Below are positions 50,863 through 58,963 of a DNA stretch of 64,000 bases, in pieces; within the stretch, counting starts at the first letter, position 1, and each line of letters starts with the position of its first letter. The translations under genes were made by a program, and so were the position numbers. The notes under the pieces are model-generated. The model made no database searches. It was given only the letters and a program-made list of their open reading frames with translations, and was not told the DNA's origin. Origin of the DNA: CADCWK01 sp965218235 (GTDB lineage: Bacteria > Chloroflexota > Chloroflexia > Thermomicrobiales > UBA6265); the NCBI GenBank assembly GCA_965218235.1, contig OZ244596.1, positions 992,001 through 1,056,000 on the forward strand, in the 5' to 3' direction.

Positions 50863-53061
50863 GTGACCGCTTACGAGACTGGCGTCTGGTATCGCGATTG
50901 CGTCCGCTGGGGTCAGACAAACCTGACCGAGCTCGATCCCACTCGCTACGACCGTGTTTGGTGGCGAAAACACTGGCGTGACACCCGCATCCAGGGGGTC
51001 ATCGTCAACGCCGGCGGCATCGTCGCCTACTATCCGAGCGACCTCCCGCTCCATAGCCGAGCCAGACATCTCGGCGGGCGCGACCTCCTCGGCGAGATCA
51101 TCGCCGACGCCCGGGAGGAGCGCCTGACCGTCGTCGCCCGCATGGATTCCAACCGGGCGGACGCCCAGGCGTACCTGGAGCACCCGGAATGGTTCACCGT
51201 CGACGCTGACGGTGTCCCGTACCGGGCCGGCGACCTCTTCATTGCCTGCGTCAACAGCGCCTACTACGACGAGCATCTCACGACCGTCCTGCGCGAGATC
51301 ATCGAGCGGTATCGCCCGGATGGATTCGCCGACAACTCTTGGAGCGGCCTGCAACGCGATCGCATCTGCTACTGCCCCAACTGCCGCCGCCAGTTCCGCG
51401 ACCGCACGGGCGCCGCGCTCCCCGCCAGGCACGACTGGGACGACCCCATCTACCGGGACTGGATTCGCTGGAACTATGACCGCCGTCTCGAGATCTGGGA
51501 CCTCAACAACCGCGTTACCAGGGAATATGGCGGCCCGAACTGCCTCTGGATCGGCATGAACGCCGGAGAGATCGTCGCCCAGAGCACGCATTTTCGCGAC
51601 TACAAGGCCATCGGCGAGCGCGGCGATCTGCTCTTCCTCGACTCCCAGTACCGCCACGCCAACCAGGGTTTCCAGCGAAACGGCGAGATGGGCGCACTTA
51701 TCCACGGTCTCCTCGGCTGGGACAAGCTCCTGCCGGAAAGCATGGCGATGTACGGTGCCGGCCAGCCCAGCTTCCGGGTCGCCAGCAAGGCCGGGCCGGA
51801 CGCGCGCTTCTGGGCGCTGGACGCCTTCTCCGGCGGCATCCAGCCCTGGTGGCATCACATCGGCGCCTACCACGACGACCGCCGTCAGTATCGGACAGCC
51901 GCGCCCATCTTCCAGTGGCACGAGGCTCACGACGCCATCCTTCGTGATCGGGACCCGGTCGCGACCGTCGGCGTCGTCTGGTCCCAGGAGAACGTCGATT
52001 TCTACGGTCGCGACCGGGCCGGGCTCCGCTACGAGCTCCCCTGGCGCGGGGCCACCGATGCCCTGATCCGGGCGCGCATCCCGTACATTCCCGTTCATGC
52101 TGACCACGTCGCCCGTGACACACAGCGTTACGGGCTCGCCACTCTCGTTCTCCCGAATGTCGGTGCCCTGGCTGACGATCAGTGCGCCGCGATCCGTGCG
52201 TTCGTCGCTGGCGGCGGCGGTCTCCTCGCCAGTGGCGAGACGAGCCTCTACGACATGTCCGGCACCCGGCGCGACGACTTCGCGCTGGCCGATCTCTTCG
52301 GGGCGAGCGCAGTTGGCAGCCACCATGGCTCGGAGACGGACGAGCGCGTCAGCTGGGACGAATGGGGGCAGCACACCTACCTGCGGATCGCGCCAGAACG
52401 CCGCCGGTGGGTGGACGGCCCACAGACCGGCCAGGAGCCGACCGACGAGGCACCCCGCCATGTCGCCTTCGCTGGCCTCGATGAGACGGACATCGTCCCC
52501 TTCGGTGGCCGGATCGAGGTCGTCCGTCCGTCGACCGGCAGCGTGGTGCCGCTCACGCTCGTCCCGCCATTCCCGATCTACCCGCCCGAGACCGCCTGGA
52601 TGCGGCAACCGACCAGCGGCGTCCCCGCCCTCGTGCTGAACGAGGCATCCGGTGGCCGCGTCGCCTACCTGGCGGCCGACCTCGACCGCACCTTCGCCCG
52701 GAGCCGTCTGCCCGACCACGCCGCGCTCCTCGCCAACCTGGTCCGCTGGACGGCCTCCGACCGCATCCCTCTCCGGATCGACGGCGCCGGTTTCCTCCAT
52801 GCCCAGCTCTACCGGCAGGCCGACCGCCTCATCCTTCATCTCGTCAACCTCACCGGCCACGAGACTGGGTCGGCTCCCGCCTACGAGTACATCCCCGTCG
52901 GACCGCTCACCGTCCATCTCCACGCCGCGAACCTCCCGGATCAGGCAAGGGCGCGGCCGCTCGTCGATGGCGCCCGCGTCGAGACCCGGCGGGACGGTGA
53001 CTGGATCACCGTCGAGATCGACCGTATCGTCGATCATCAGGTCCTCGTCATCGAACAATGA
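50863..53061 (+). CDS. GHL6-like putative glycoside hydrolase with trimerisation-type domain
   Basis: This 732-residue protein has an N-terminal TIM-barrel-like region (VNAGGIVAYYPSDLPLH, then RPDGFADNSWSG and CYCPNCRRQFRDRTG with a Cys knuckle). It resembles hypothetical glycosyl hydrolase 6 proteins (GHL6). A middle flavodoxin-like part with YGLATLVLPNVGAL and FVAGGGGLLASGETSLYD resembles the trimerisation domain of GH42 β-galactosidases. No signal peptide, so it acts inside on imported sugar. A GTG start at 50863 follows AAGGAG. It is the last gene of the LacI-controlled operon. Activity has not been shown for this type; the assignment is by pattern. Confidence 0.7.
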   Translation: MTAYETGVWYRDCVRWGQTNLTELDPTRYDRVWWRKHWRDTRIQGVIVNAGGIVAYYPSDLPLHSRARHLGGRDLLGEIIADAREERLTVVARMDSNRADAQAYLEHPEWFTVDADGVPYRAGDLFIACVNSAYYDEHLTTVLREIIERYRPDGFADNSWSGLQRDRICYCPNCRRQFRDRTGAALPARHDWDDPIYRDWIRWNYDRRLEIWDLNNRVTREYGGPNCLWIGMNAGEIVAQSTHFRDYKAIGERGDLLFLDSQYRHANQGFQRNGEMGALIHGLLGWDKLLPESMAMYGAGQPSFRVASKAGPDARFWALDAFSGGIQPWWHHIGAYHDDRRQYRTAAPIFQWHEAHDAILRDRDPVATVGVVWSQENVDFYGRDRAGLRYELPWRGATDALIRARIPYIPVHADHVARDTQRYGLATLVLPNVGALADDQCAAIRAFVAGGGGLLASGETSLYDMSGTRRDDFALADLFGASAVGSHHGSETDERVSWDEWGQHTYLRIAPERRRWVDGPQTGQEPTDEAPRHVAFAGLDETDIVPFGGRIEVVRPSTGSVVPLTLVPPFPIYPPETAWMRQPTSGVPALVLNEASGGRVAYLAADLDRTFARSRLPDHAALLANLVRWTASDRIPLRIDGAGFLHAQLYRQADRLILHLVNLTGHETGSAPAYEYIPVGPLTVHLHAANLPDQARARPLVDGARVETRRDGDWITVEIDRIVDHQVLVIEQ

Positions 53062-53182
53062 CGATGCTCGGGAACCGCGGCCCCGACCGTTCCCGAAGCT
53101 CATCCTGACTCCGTAACGGTCCAGAGAAGCGACAAGCCTTCACTGGCGCGATCAGACCGAACGTCTGGAGCGTGGTGAATCC

Positions 53183-53203
53183 GACGCGGGATCAGCCCGC
53201 GTC
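53183..53203 (+). other. Hairpin downstream of the GHL6-like gene
   Basis: GACGCGGG-ATCAG-CCCGCGTC, an 8-bp perfect stem 122 bases after the stop. No T run; weak terminator candidate. The rest of 53062-53382 shows only the minus-strand terminator. Confidence 0.45.
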
Positions 53204-53312
53204 CGCCACCCGAGGAGTTCCGGATCCCGGAGGTCGAGACCGCCTGGCGTCCGACGACACCGGGCGGCTCGCACCAGGTCACCCTCCGGTGACAGATCGA
53301 GCGACATGGAAA

Positions 53313-53346
53313 GACGCCCCCGACCACCTGAGCGGTCGGGGGCGTC
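53313..53346 (-). terminator. Terminator of the SH3/transglycosylase gene
   Basis: A 13-bp GC-rich perfect stem (GACGCCCCCGACC and complement) with an 8-base loop, followed on the minus strand by TTTCCATG, 37 bases past the stop. Confidence 0.75.
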
Positions 53347-53382
53347 GCCGTGGTTGTTACCGTGCGGTTCGCGGCGGGTCGC

Positions 53383-55038
53383 CTACTGGCAGACCCACTC
53401 GTTGCGGCGACCCTGCTGCCACATCCAGCCGGCCGCGTTGGCGCTGGCATACGCGTCGAAGATGTCATCGCCCGCATACGGCGTCGTGGCCCAGGTACTG
53501 GGGATGAACTGGAACAGGCCGTACGAGCCGCCGCTCGCGTTGACGGCGTTCGGGTCCAGCACGGACTCGCAACGCGCCACTCGAAGCATGTCCTCCCGCG
53601 GCTGACCGTACCGGTCGGCGGCGGCGTAGATGATCTGGATGATCTGATCCTGACCGTAGGAGCCGGCGTTACCGGGACTCGTTGGCGCCGGGTCGACGGC
53701 GCTGCCGCCCTCGGTGCTGAGCAGGCTCGACGACGCCCAGCCGTTGGTGCCGTTGTAGTTCAGCGACCAGAAGCCATTCTGGGACTGCCCGGTCGAGGTC
53801 CCGGAGCTTCCGGCCGGCATGACCGTCAGGATCGAGTAGGTCGTTCCCGGACCGGAGCGGAGGTTGAGCGAGACCGTCGCCCAGAGGGGACCGCTCGGAG
53901 CGGAGCCGGAGGACGGCGAGCTGGCCGGCGCCGGGGCGGTGCCGCCGATGGTCAGGTATTGCTCGAAGGCCCAGCCCTGGCTGCCGTTGTACGTGACCTG
54001 GGCGAAGCCGTTCTGGCGCGGACCAAGGACCTGCACCTGCACACCACCCGGCATCACGTCGATGATCTGCGAGCTGGTCGAGGCGCTGGCCCGCAGGTTC
54101 AGACTGCCATTGACGGTCGCCGTCCCGGCCGCACCGCTCTCGGTCCCGGAATCGGTATCTTCCGGCACGGTGGGCGAGGGACCGCCGCCGCCGCCGATGG
54201 TCAGGTATTGCTCGAACGCCCAGCCCTGGCTGCCGTTGTACGTGACCTGGGCGAAGCCGTTCTGGCGGGAGCCCGTCAGCTCCACCTGCCCACCGGCGGG
54301 GATCACGTCGACCACGCTGAACGATGTCCCGGCGCCGGAGCGGAGGTTGAGGTCGGTCGTGCTCTGGGCAGCGCCCGATGCCCCGGTCGTCGCCCCGCCG
54401 TCAGTGTCGCTGTCGACGGGGACGCTGCCGCCGGACCCGAGGAACTGGCCGAAAGCCCAGCCCTGGGTGCCGTTGTAGGTCACCCGGACGAAGCCGTTGC
54501 GCTGCTCACCGAGCAGCTGGACCGCCGCGCCTGCTGGCATCACGTCGAGGATCTGGCTGTCGGTCGAGGCATCAGCTCGCAGGTTCAGGCTGACGAGCAC
54601 GCTCGCGCCGCCGGTCGATCCACTACCGCCGTCGCCCGACGACTCACCTTCGCTCCCAGAGCCAAGGAACTCGGCATAAGCGAAACCTGTCACGCCGCTG
54701 AAGGTGACCGGCAGGAAGCCGCGCTGATTCCCGCCGGTGACGGAGACGGACTGGCCAGCCGGGATCACCGTCAGGACCGCGCTGTCCGTCGATGGCTGTG
54801 CACGGAGGTTGAGGTCGGTCGTCGCGACGCGGGTCTCGCTCTGGGCATTGGCCCGCGTCTCCGGGACGAACGCCGTCGCGCCGGCCGAGAGGGTGATGGC
54901 GAGCACGCAGACGAGATGCACCAGTCGGGACCGGGCGCTGGCCAGCCCGGCGTACCCTCGCACGCGAACCGGCATGACCGAGGGCGCACGGTCGGTGCGC
55001 GGGCGGTGGGCAGACAGCACCCAGGACGAGTGAGACAT
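53383..55038 (-). CDS. Secreted protein with five SH3b repeats and a transglycosylase-like domain
   Basis: This is a 551-residue exported cell-wall protein. A basic N-terminus and hydrophobic segment (LVHLVCVLAITLSAGATAF) form a signal. Five bacterial SH3 repeats follow, each with LNLRxxxxTxxxxLxVxPAG, separated by Ser/Gly/Pro linkers. The C-terminus has an SLT-like domain, with MLRVARCESVLDPNAV carrying the catalytic Glu and GGSYGLFQFIPSTW. It probably binds and cuts peptidoglycan. The ATG at 55038 follows AGGAG. Two repeats are almost identical at the DNA level, showing recent duplication or conversion. A hairpin precedes the gene and a terminator follows. Confidence 0.88.
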   Translation of the reverse strand: MSHSSWVLSAHRPRTDRAPSVMPVRVRGYAGLASARSRLVHLVCVLAITLSAGATAFVPETRANAQSETRVATTDLNLRAQPSTDSAVLTVIPAGQSVSVTGGNQRGFLPVTFSGVTGFAYAEFLGSGSEGESSGDGGSGSTGGASVLVSLNLRADASTDSQILDVMPAGAAVQLLGEQRNGFVRVTYNGTQGWAFGQFLGSGGSVPVDSDTDGGATTGASGAAQSTTDLNLRSGAGTSFSVVDVIPAGGQVELTGSRQNGFAQVTYNGSQGWAFEQYLTIGGGGGPSPTVPEDTDSGTESGAAGTATVNGSLNLRASASTSSQIIDVMPGGVQVQVLGPRQNGFAQVTYNGSQGWAFEQYLTIGGTAPAPASSPSSGSAPSGPLWATVSLNLRSGPGTTYSILTVMPAGSSGTSTGQSQNGFWSLNYNGTNGWASSSLLSTEGGSAVDPAPTSPGNAGSYGQDQIIQIIYAAADRYGQPREDMLRVARCESVLDPNAVNASGGSYGLFQFIPSTWATTPYAGDDIFDAYASANAAGWMWQQGRRNEWVCQ

Positions 55039-55056
55039 GGCAACACGCTCCTGTGC

Positions 55057-55087
55057 CACGACTGCCCGACCCTCCGGGCCAGTCGTG
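55057..55087 (-). other. Leader hairpin of the SH3 protein gene
   Basis: CACGACTG and CAGTCGTG arms with further GC pairs inside. It lies a few bases ahead of the AGGAG ribosome site and could limit translation. Confidence 0.5.
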
Positions 55088-55932
55088 CCACAAGGGCACA
55101 GCGACCAGCCGCGGCGGTGTCTTCCGGACATCGTGGCTGGTCGTCATGGTCTGGTCGCGAATCGTCAATGCCCGGCAATGGCCGTCCTGGCTGGATCGAC
55201 CAGGAGGACCACCACGGGGCAGACAGCACGTCGCTCCCCAGCCGGAGCGAACGCTCAAGAGGATGTCAGGAGGATCGTTCCTCGACTGACATCCGGGTCT
55301 CTGCACTGTCCTGGCAATCGCGACGGGCCTCCAGCCACGGCACCCGATCGGATCGACACCAGAACGGCCCGGGTGGGTATACCCGGTCTGCCTTACTTAC
55401 GCCAGTCGTCGCAAAACGGTTCTCTCGGGATTTTGTGCGTACGTGCGCGGCCATTGAGTCCATCGGCAGCGATGAAGCATTGATGCCGTGCCAGCGGGAC
55501 ACCGGCGCCAGCGCCGCCGGGTTGCGGTCGCTGCCTCGTGCCATCGTGACGATCCCGGACGTTCCATGACGCTGTCGCCTCCGCGGGATCGTATGTTCCG
55601 CTACATCGAACGAAGCGTCGACGGATTCCGAACGCCGGAGGTGTCCCTCGGTGCCGGGCGGGCCAGGGTCCCGATCGTCACTCGGGGGTCCTGGCGATGG
55701 GTAGCTCACGCCTGCCGAAGTCCTCGATTCGCGTGACGCCTGGTCACCAACTGGCTGGCCAAGCGGTGACACATGGTCGCCGGCAGGCGGCTGATTCGGT
55801 CCCGCGGATGCCCCGCGCACCCGGACGGCGGCGGTTTGACATCGGCTGTCCGCTCCCCTACGGTTCGGGGAATCGTCCGTCCCGCATCGGGACGGCGAAC
55901 GATGCCGGTCACCGGCAGACCAAGGAAGACTC
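55088..55932. other. Intergenic region between the SH3 protein and yggX
   Basis: About 840 bp with overlapping open frames of low-complexity Arg/Pro/Ser composition but no convincing protein. I looked for c-di-AMP (ydaO) and c-di-GMP riboswitch signatures ahead of the cell-wall gene and found none. Promoters of both divergent genes must lie here. Confidence 0.5.
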
Positions 55933-56217
55933 ATGGCGCGGATGGTCAATTGTGTCAAGCTGGGGCGCGAGCTCCCCGGCCTCGAGAAGCCGCCGTTCCC
56001 CGGCGCCTTCGGTCAGCGCATCTTCGAGAACGTCTCCGCCGAAGCCTACGCCGAGTGGAAGCCGCAGTTGACGATCCTCATCAACCACTATGGCCTCAAC
56101 CCGGCCGACCCGGAGGCTCGCCAGATCCTCCGCAAGCAGCAGGAAGAGTTCTTCTTCGGCACCGGCGACACGCCGGCCGACCAGAACCTGATCCCAGAGG
56201 ATGTCCGACAGAGCTAG
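55933..56217 (+). CDS. yggX: Fe(2+)-trafficking protein YggX
   Basis: This 94-residue protein matches YggX along its whole length: MARMVNCVKLGRELPGLEKPP, the invariant Cys7, PPFPGAFGQRIFENVS and the C-terminal LIPEDV-type end. YggX helps protect Fe-S clusters and supports iron handling under oxidative stress. The ATG follows GGAAGA. It stands alone on the plus strand, followed by a hairpin and then an FMN reductase gene. YggX is best known from proteobacteria, so its presence in this apparently non-proteobacterial genome may reflect transfer. Confidence 0.92.
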   Translation: MARMVNCVKLGRELPGLEKPPFPGAFGQRIFENVSAEAYAEWKPQLTILINHYGLNPADPEARQILRKQQEEFFFGTGDTPADQNLIPEDVRQS

Positions 56218-56243
56218 ACCAAGCGCTGGCGACGCACTGGATG

Positions 56244-56285
56244 GACACGAACGGGATCGCCCTCACCGGCGGTCCCGTTCGTGTC
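56244..56285 (+). terminator. Hairpin terminator after yggX
   Basis: GACACGAACGGGA (56244-56256) pairs with TCCCGTTCGTGTC (56273-56285), 13 bp perfect, 16-base loop. No strong T run follows. Confidence 0.6.
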
Positions 56286-56321
56286 TGCCCAGTCCAGTGA
56301 CCGGGCCGAAGGAATACTTCG

Positions 56322-56936
56322 ATGCGCATCTCCCAGTCGAGTGACGCCAGCGACCCAGTCCGGGGCGACCATCCAGTCGTGATCCTGATGATCTCCGGCA
56401 GCCTGCGCTCGGGATCGGTCAACACCGCTGTCCTGCGGGCAGCCGCCGAACTCTTGCCAGCGGGTGTCATCGCCGACGCCTTCGACGGGACCGGGCGGCT
56501 GCCGCCTTTCAACCCCGACGATGACGTGGACCCGCTCCACCCAGCCGTCGTTGACTACCGGCGGCGCATCGTCGCGGCCGACGCGGTCCTGTTCTCGACC
56601 CCGGAGTACGCCGGTGCCCTGCCGGGCGCCTTCAAGAACGCGCTGGACTGGATGGTCGGCGGCGTCGAGATCATGGGAAAGCCGGTCGCCTGGATCAACC
56701 CCTCGACCGGCCCGGCCGGAGCCGCCGATGCCTACGATTCCCTGCGCAAGGTGTTCCGGTACATCCAGCCCCGCATCGTCGAGGCGGCCTGCGTCGAAGT
56801 TCCCGTCTTTCGCCGGCAGATCGCCCCCGACGGCCTGATCACGGACCCCGCCATCCGGGATCGGATCGCCGCCGCCGTCGCGACGCTGGCCGCTGCGGCC
56901 CGCCGACCGACGGAAACGGCCCCCTCGCCAGACTGA
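56322..56936 (+). CDS. NADPH-dependent FMN reductase
   Basis: This 204-residue flavodoxin-like reductase has the phosphate-binding loop ISGSLRSGSVNTAVL near residue 25 and the flavin contact FSTPEYAGALPGAFKNALDW around residue 90. Members pass electrons from NADPH to FMN, chromate or quinones. The ATG at 56322 is used; the later GTG/ATG positions near residue 20 could also start the domain. It lies about 100 bp after yggX on the same strand, separated by a hairpin, so the link to oxidative defence is loose. Confidence 0.9.
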   Translation: MRISQSSDASDPVRGDHPVVILMISGSLRSGSVNTAVLRAAAELLPAGVIADAFDGTGRLPPFNPDDDVDPLHPAVVDYRRRIVAADAVLFSTPEYAGALPGAFKNALDWMVGGVEIMGKPVAWINPSTGPAGAADAYDSLRKVFRYIQPRIVEAACVEVPVFRRQIAPDGLITDPAIRDRIAAAVATLAAAARRPTETAPSPD

Positions 56937-57030
56937 CAGCCGACCGAAGCGAGCCCTGACGGATCCCGCTGGCCCGAGGTCCACGGCGGCGATCTCTGCC
57001 TGGCGTGCCATTGCCGACGATGCGCCGACG

Positions 57031-57501
57031 CTACCTGACGAGCGGTCGGGAGAGAGTCAACTCATGCGGGGTAAAGCCGAGGCGCTGGTAGAGCCGGACG
57101 GCGCCCTGGTTGGCGGCATAGGCCGTCACCCGCATCTGCGCCACCCCCCGGTCGGTCGCCCAGAGGATGAGGGCGGCGGCAAGGATCCCACCGACCCCCC
57201 TGCCGCGGGCGGAAGGTTCGACGTAGATGCTCTCCATGGTCGCCAGTGGCACCAGGCTCATCGTCGAGACCGTTGCCAGGTGACCGGCCGCATAGCCGAT
57301 CACTGTCCGGTCATCTTCCGCGACAAGCACAACTGAATGCTCCCGGTCGAACATCGCGCCAAAGTACGCCTCGCCTTCCCGTGCCGGCCAGTCCTGATTC
57401 ACGGTCTCGTCGCGACGTCCGGAGTCTTCCCGGAACAAACCAGCGCTCAGCCGCACCACGGTATCAAGATCAGCCGCTACCGCCGTTCGAATCCTCGCCA
57501 T
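57031..57501 (-). CDS. GNAT-family acetyltransferase
   Basis: This 156-residue acetyltransferase has the acetyl-CoA motif VEPSARGRGVGGILAAALILWA (motif A, R-G-x-G-x-G) and the following YQRLGFTPHE. It transfers acetyl from acetyl-CoA to an amine. The start is the ATG at 57501 with AGGGAGAG upstream; the frame upstream to 57576 is A/T-rich leader. It is a single gene with convergent neighbours. The substrate cannot be read. Confidence 0.88.
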   Translation of the reverse strand: MARIRTAVAADLDTVVRLSAGLFREDSGRRDETVNQDWPAREGEAYFGAMFDREHSVVLVAEDDRTVIGYAAGHLATVSTMSLVPLATMESIYVEPSARGRGVGGILAAALILWATDRGVAQMRVTAYAANQGAVRLYQRLGFTPHELTLSRPLVR

Positions 57502-57731
57502 GGCATCTCTCCCTTGTTTTCGTCCTACTGTACCCCTTTCGATGAATGAATTCAACGATACCGAAGTCTTCATCAATAACGGAATAAAAAGTATTCGTCC
57601 GTACTCATGTCACGATTATTTTGATTGCGGCCGCGTTCCGTCCCGGCACCTTCCGCCATATCTCCGTCTCGTCCGTTCACCATGGCACGAGTCTCCCCGC
57701 ACGAGCGAAGGCGATGGGCGAACCCATGACG

Positions 57732-57779
57732 ACAACAGGAAGGGGACCGCGGTTGCCGGCGGTCCCCTTCCTGTTGTCC
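57732..57779. other. Perfect 20-bp hairpin
   Basis: Arms 57732-57751 and 57760-57779 (GACAACAGGAAGGGGACCGC) with an 8-base loop. It lies 74 bases past the stop of the small acidic protein gene. No T run. The rest of 57502-57852 is partly A/T-rich leader of the GNAT gene. Confidence 0.7.
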
Positions 57780-57852
57780 CAACGCCCCTTACACCTCGAC
57801 CGAGCCTGTCGTGTCAGGGCGTGGGCAGCCGACCGGCCCACGCGGCATGCGG

Positions 57853-58047
57853 TTAGTTGCCAGCCGGTTCCTTCTTGCCCCAGTCGGGATGACCCGACCC
57901 GGAAGAATCGTCCTCGTCCAGGTCGTCGATGGCGCTCGGGTGAACCTCGGGATTGGACGCCAGGACCTCCGGATCGGTGTCCTCGCCGGGGTGTGATGGC
58001 TCGACGTCGGGGCCATTGGAGGTATCGGGATGGTCATGGTCGGTCAT
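57853..58047 (-). CDS. Small acidic hydrophilic protein, 64 residues
   Basis: This 64-residue protein is very rich in Asp, Glu, Pro, Ser and His (MTDHDHPDTSNGPDVEPS, later DDLDEDDSSGSG), with no hydrophobic core, so it is probably disordered. CAGGAG precedes the ATG at 58047. It lies 112 bp after the stop of the membrane protein gene at 58160 and may be cotranscribed with it. A strong hairpin follows. No family recognised. Confidence 0.55.
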   Translation of the reverse strand: MTDHDHPDTSNGPDVEPSHPGEDTDPEVLASNPEVHPSAIDDLDEDDSSGSGHPDWGKKEPAGN

Positions 58048-58159
58048 CATGGCTCTCCTGGTCATATGCGGTGAATGGAGGTCCCACCGGTCGGTGGTGG
58101 CTGCCAACGCTCAACTCACAATCGGTTCCATCGCGAACCCGGACCGGTGCTACCCAAAG

Positions 58160-58714
58160 TCACTGCTCGGCCAGTTCGACATCGGAGTTGGGGTCGGGGT
58201 CGTCACGATGACGCCGGACCGGCCGGGGTGGCGTCATCAGGGTCTGGACGGCGATCCCGCTCCAGATCGTGACGCCGACGAGGAGCAGCGGAAAGATGAT
58301 CAGGACGACCAGCGTCGTTGGGTTGAACGGGTCATTGATAAAGGAACCCAGCCAATCGAAGCGGTCCAGCGAGGCGTTCCAGACCACCTGGTTGAAGATC
58401 AGCGCGACCAGTGGCGCCACGATCGTGGCCCGGCCGTTCGCGGCGACCCGCCGTCGGCGTCCGGCGAGGTCATCGTTGAGATCGCTTGTCGTCTGCCAGG
58501 CGTTGCGGAACGCGAGCCAGGCGAGCCCAGCCATGACAACGGGCAGCAGGACGAGGTAGAGGAAGTCCGGGCCGAGACCAATGTCCGAGTCCTGCCCGGT
58601 CGCCCAGTCCAGGAATGCGAGGCCACCGAACCAGACGACGAGCGTCAAAATCGCCGCGATCAGCGCTCCAGTCAGTAGCTGCGGTCGCCGGTCTTCCAGA
58701 GGCGTCGTCGCCAC
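58160..58714 (-). CDS. Conserved hypothetical membrane protein
   Basis: This 184-residue protein has about four hydrophobic helices (LLTGALIAAILTLVVWFGGL, FLYLVLLPVVMAGLAWL, the third around APLVALIFNQVVW and a fourth near VLIIFPLLLVGVTI) and an acidic C-terminal tail. A GTG start at 58714 with GGAAGGAG upstream is much better than the earlier frame start at 58759. It lies divergent from mnmA. I do not recognise a family. A transport or small-molecule role cannot be argued. Confidence 0.65.
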   Translation of the reverse strand: MATTPLEDRRPQLLTGALIAAILTLVVWFGGLAFLDWATGQDSDIGLGPDFLYLVLLPVVMAGLAWLAFRNAWQTTSDLNDDLAGRRRRVAANGRATIVAPLVALIFNQVVWNASLDRFDWLGSFINDPFNPTTLVVLIIFPLLLVGVTIWSGIAVQTLMTPPRPVRRHRDDPDPNSDVELAEQ

Positions 58715-58963
58715 GGGATGCTCCTTCCATTCCGAAGACAGACACCGGCCGCTCGCCACGGTTCGATCTGGGCGAGGCGCCTATGCACTCCGTCAGGCGT
58801 CTTTTCGCAGACAATGGGCCAGCGGCCGGCCGGGCCAGCGCTACCGATTGATGCAGGCCCGCCTTTCGCCGGTCGTCCGCCATGGCTGGGGTACACTCCT
58901 TATGTTCCGTACGTGTCTATCCGGCCAGTCCCATCCTCGCTGGCCGACCCAGGAGTCTATTTC

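Noticed and set aside
50848..53103. 751-codon open frame on the minus strand
   Set aside because: It mirrors the GHL6-like gene; the plus frame has a ribosome site, operon position and recognisable domains, this one has none.
53062..53382. Possible riboswitch or T-box (GGTGAATCC and a GC hairpin)
   Set aside because: Only a short fragment resembles ydaO-type motifs; the region lies downstream of both flanking genes, where a riboswitch has nothing to control.
55266..55958. 230-codon open frame on the minus strand in the SH3/yggX gap
   Set aside because: Composition rich in Ser, Arg and Pro, no domain, no ribosome site, and it overlaps yggX on the other strand.
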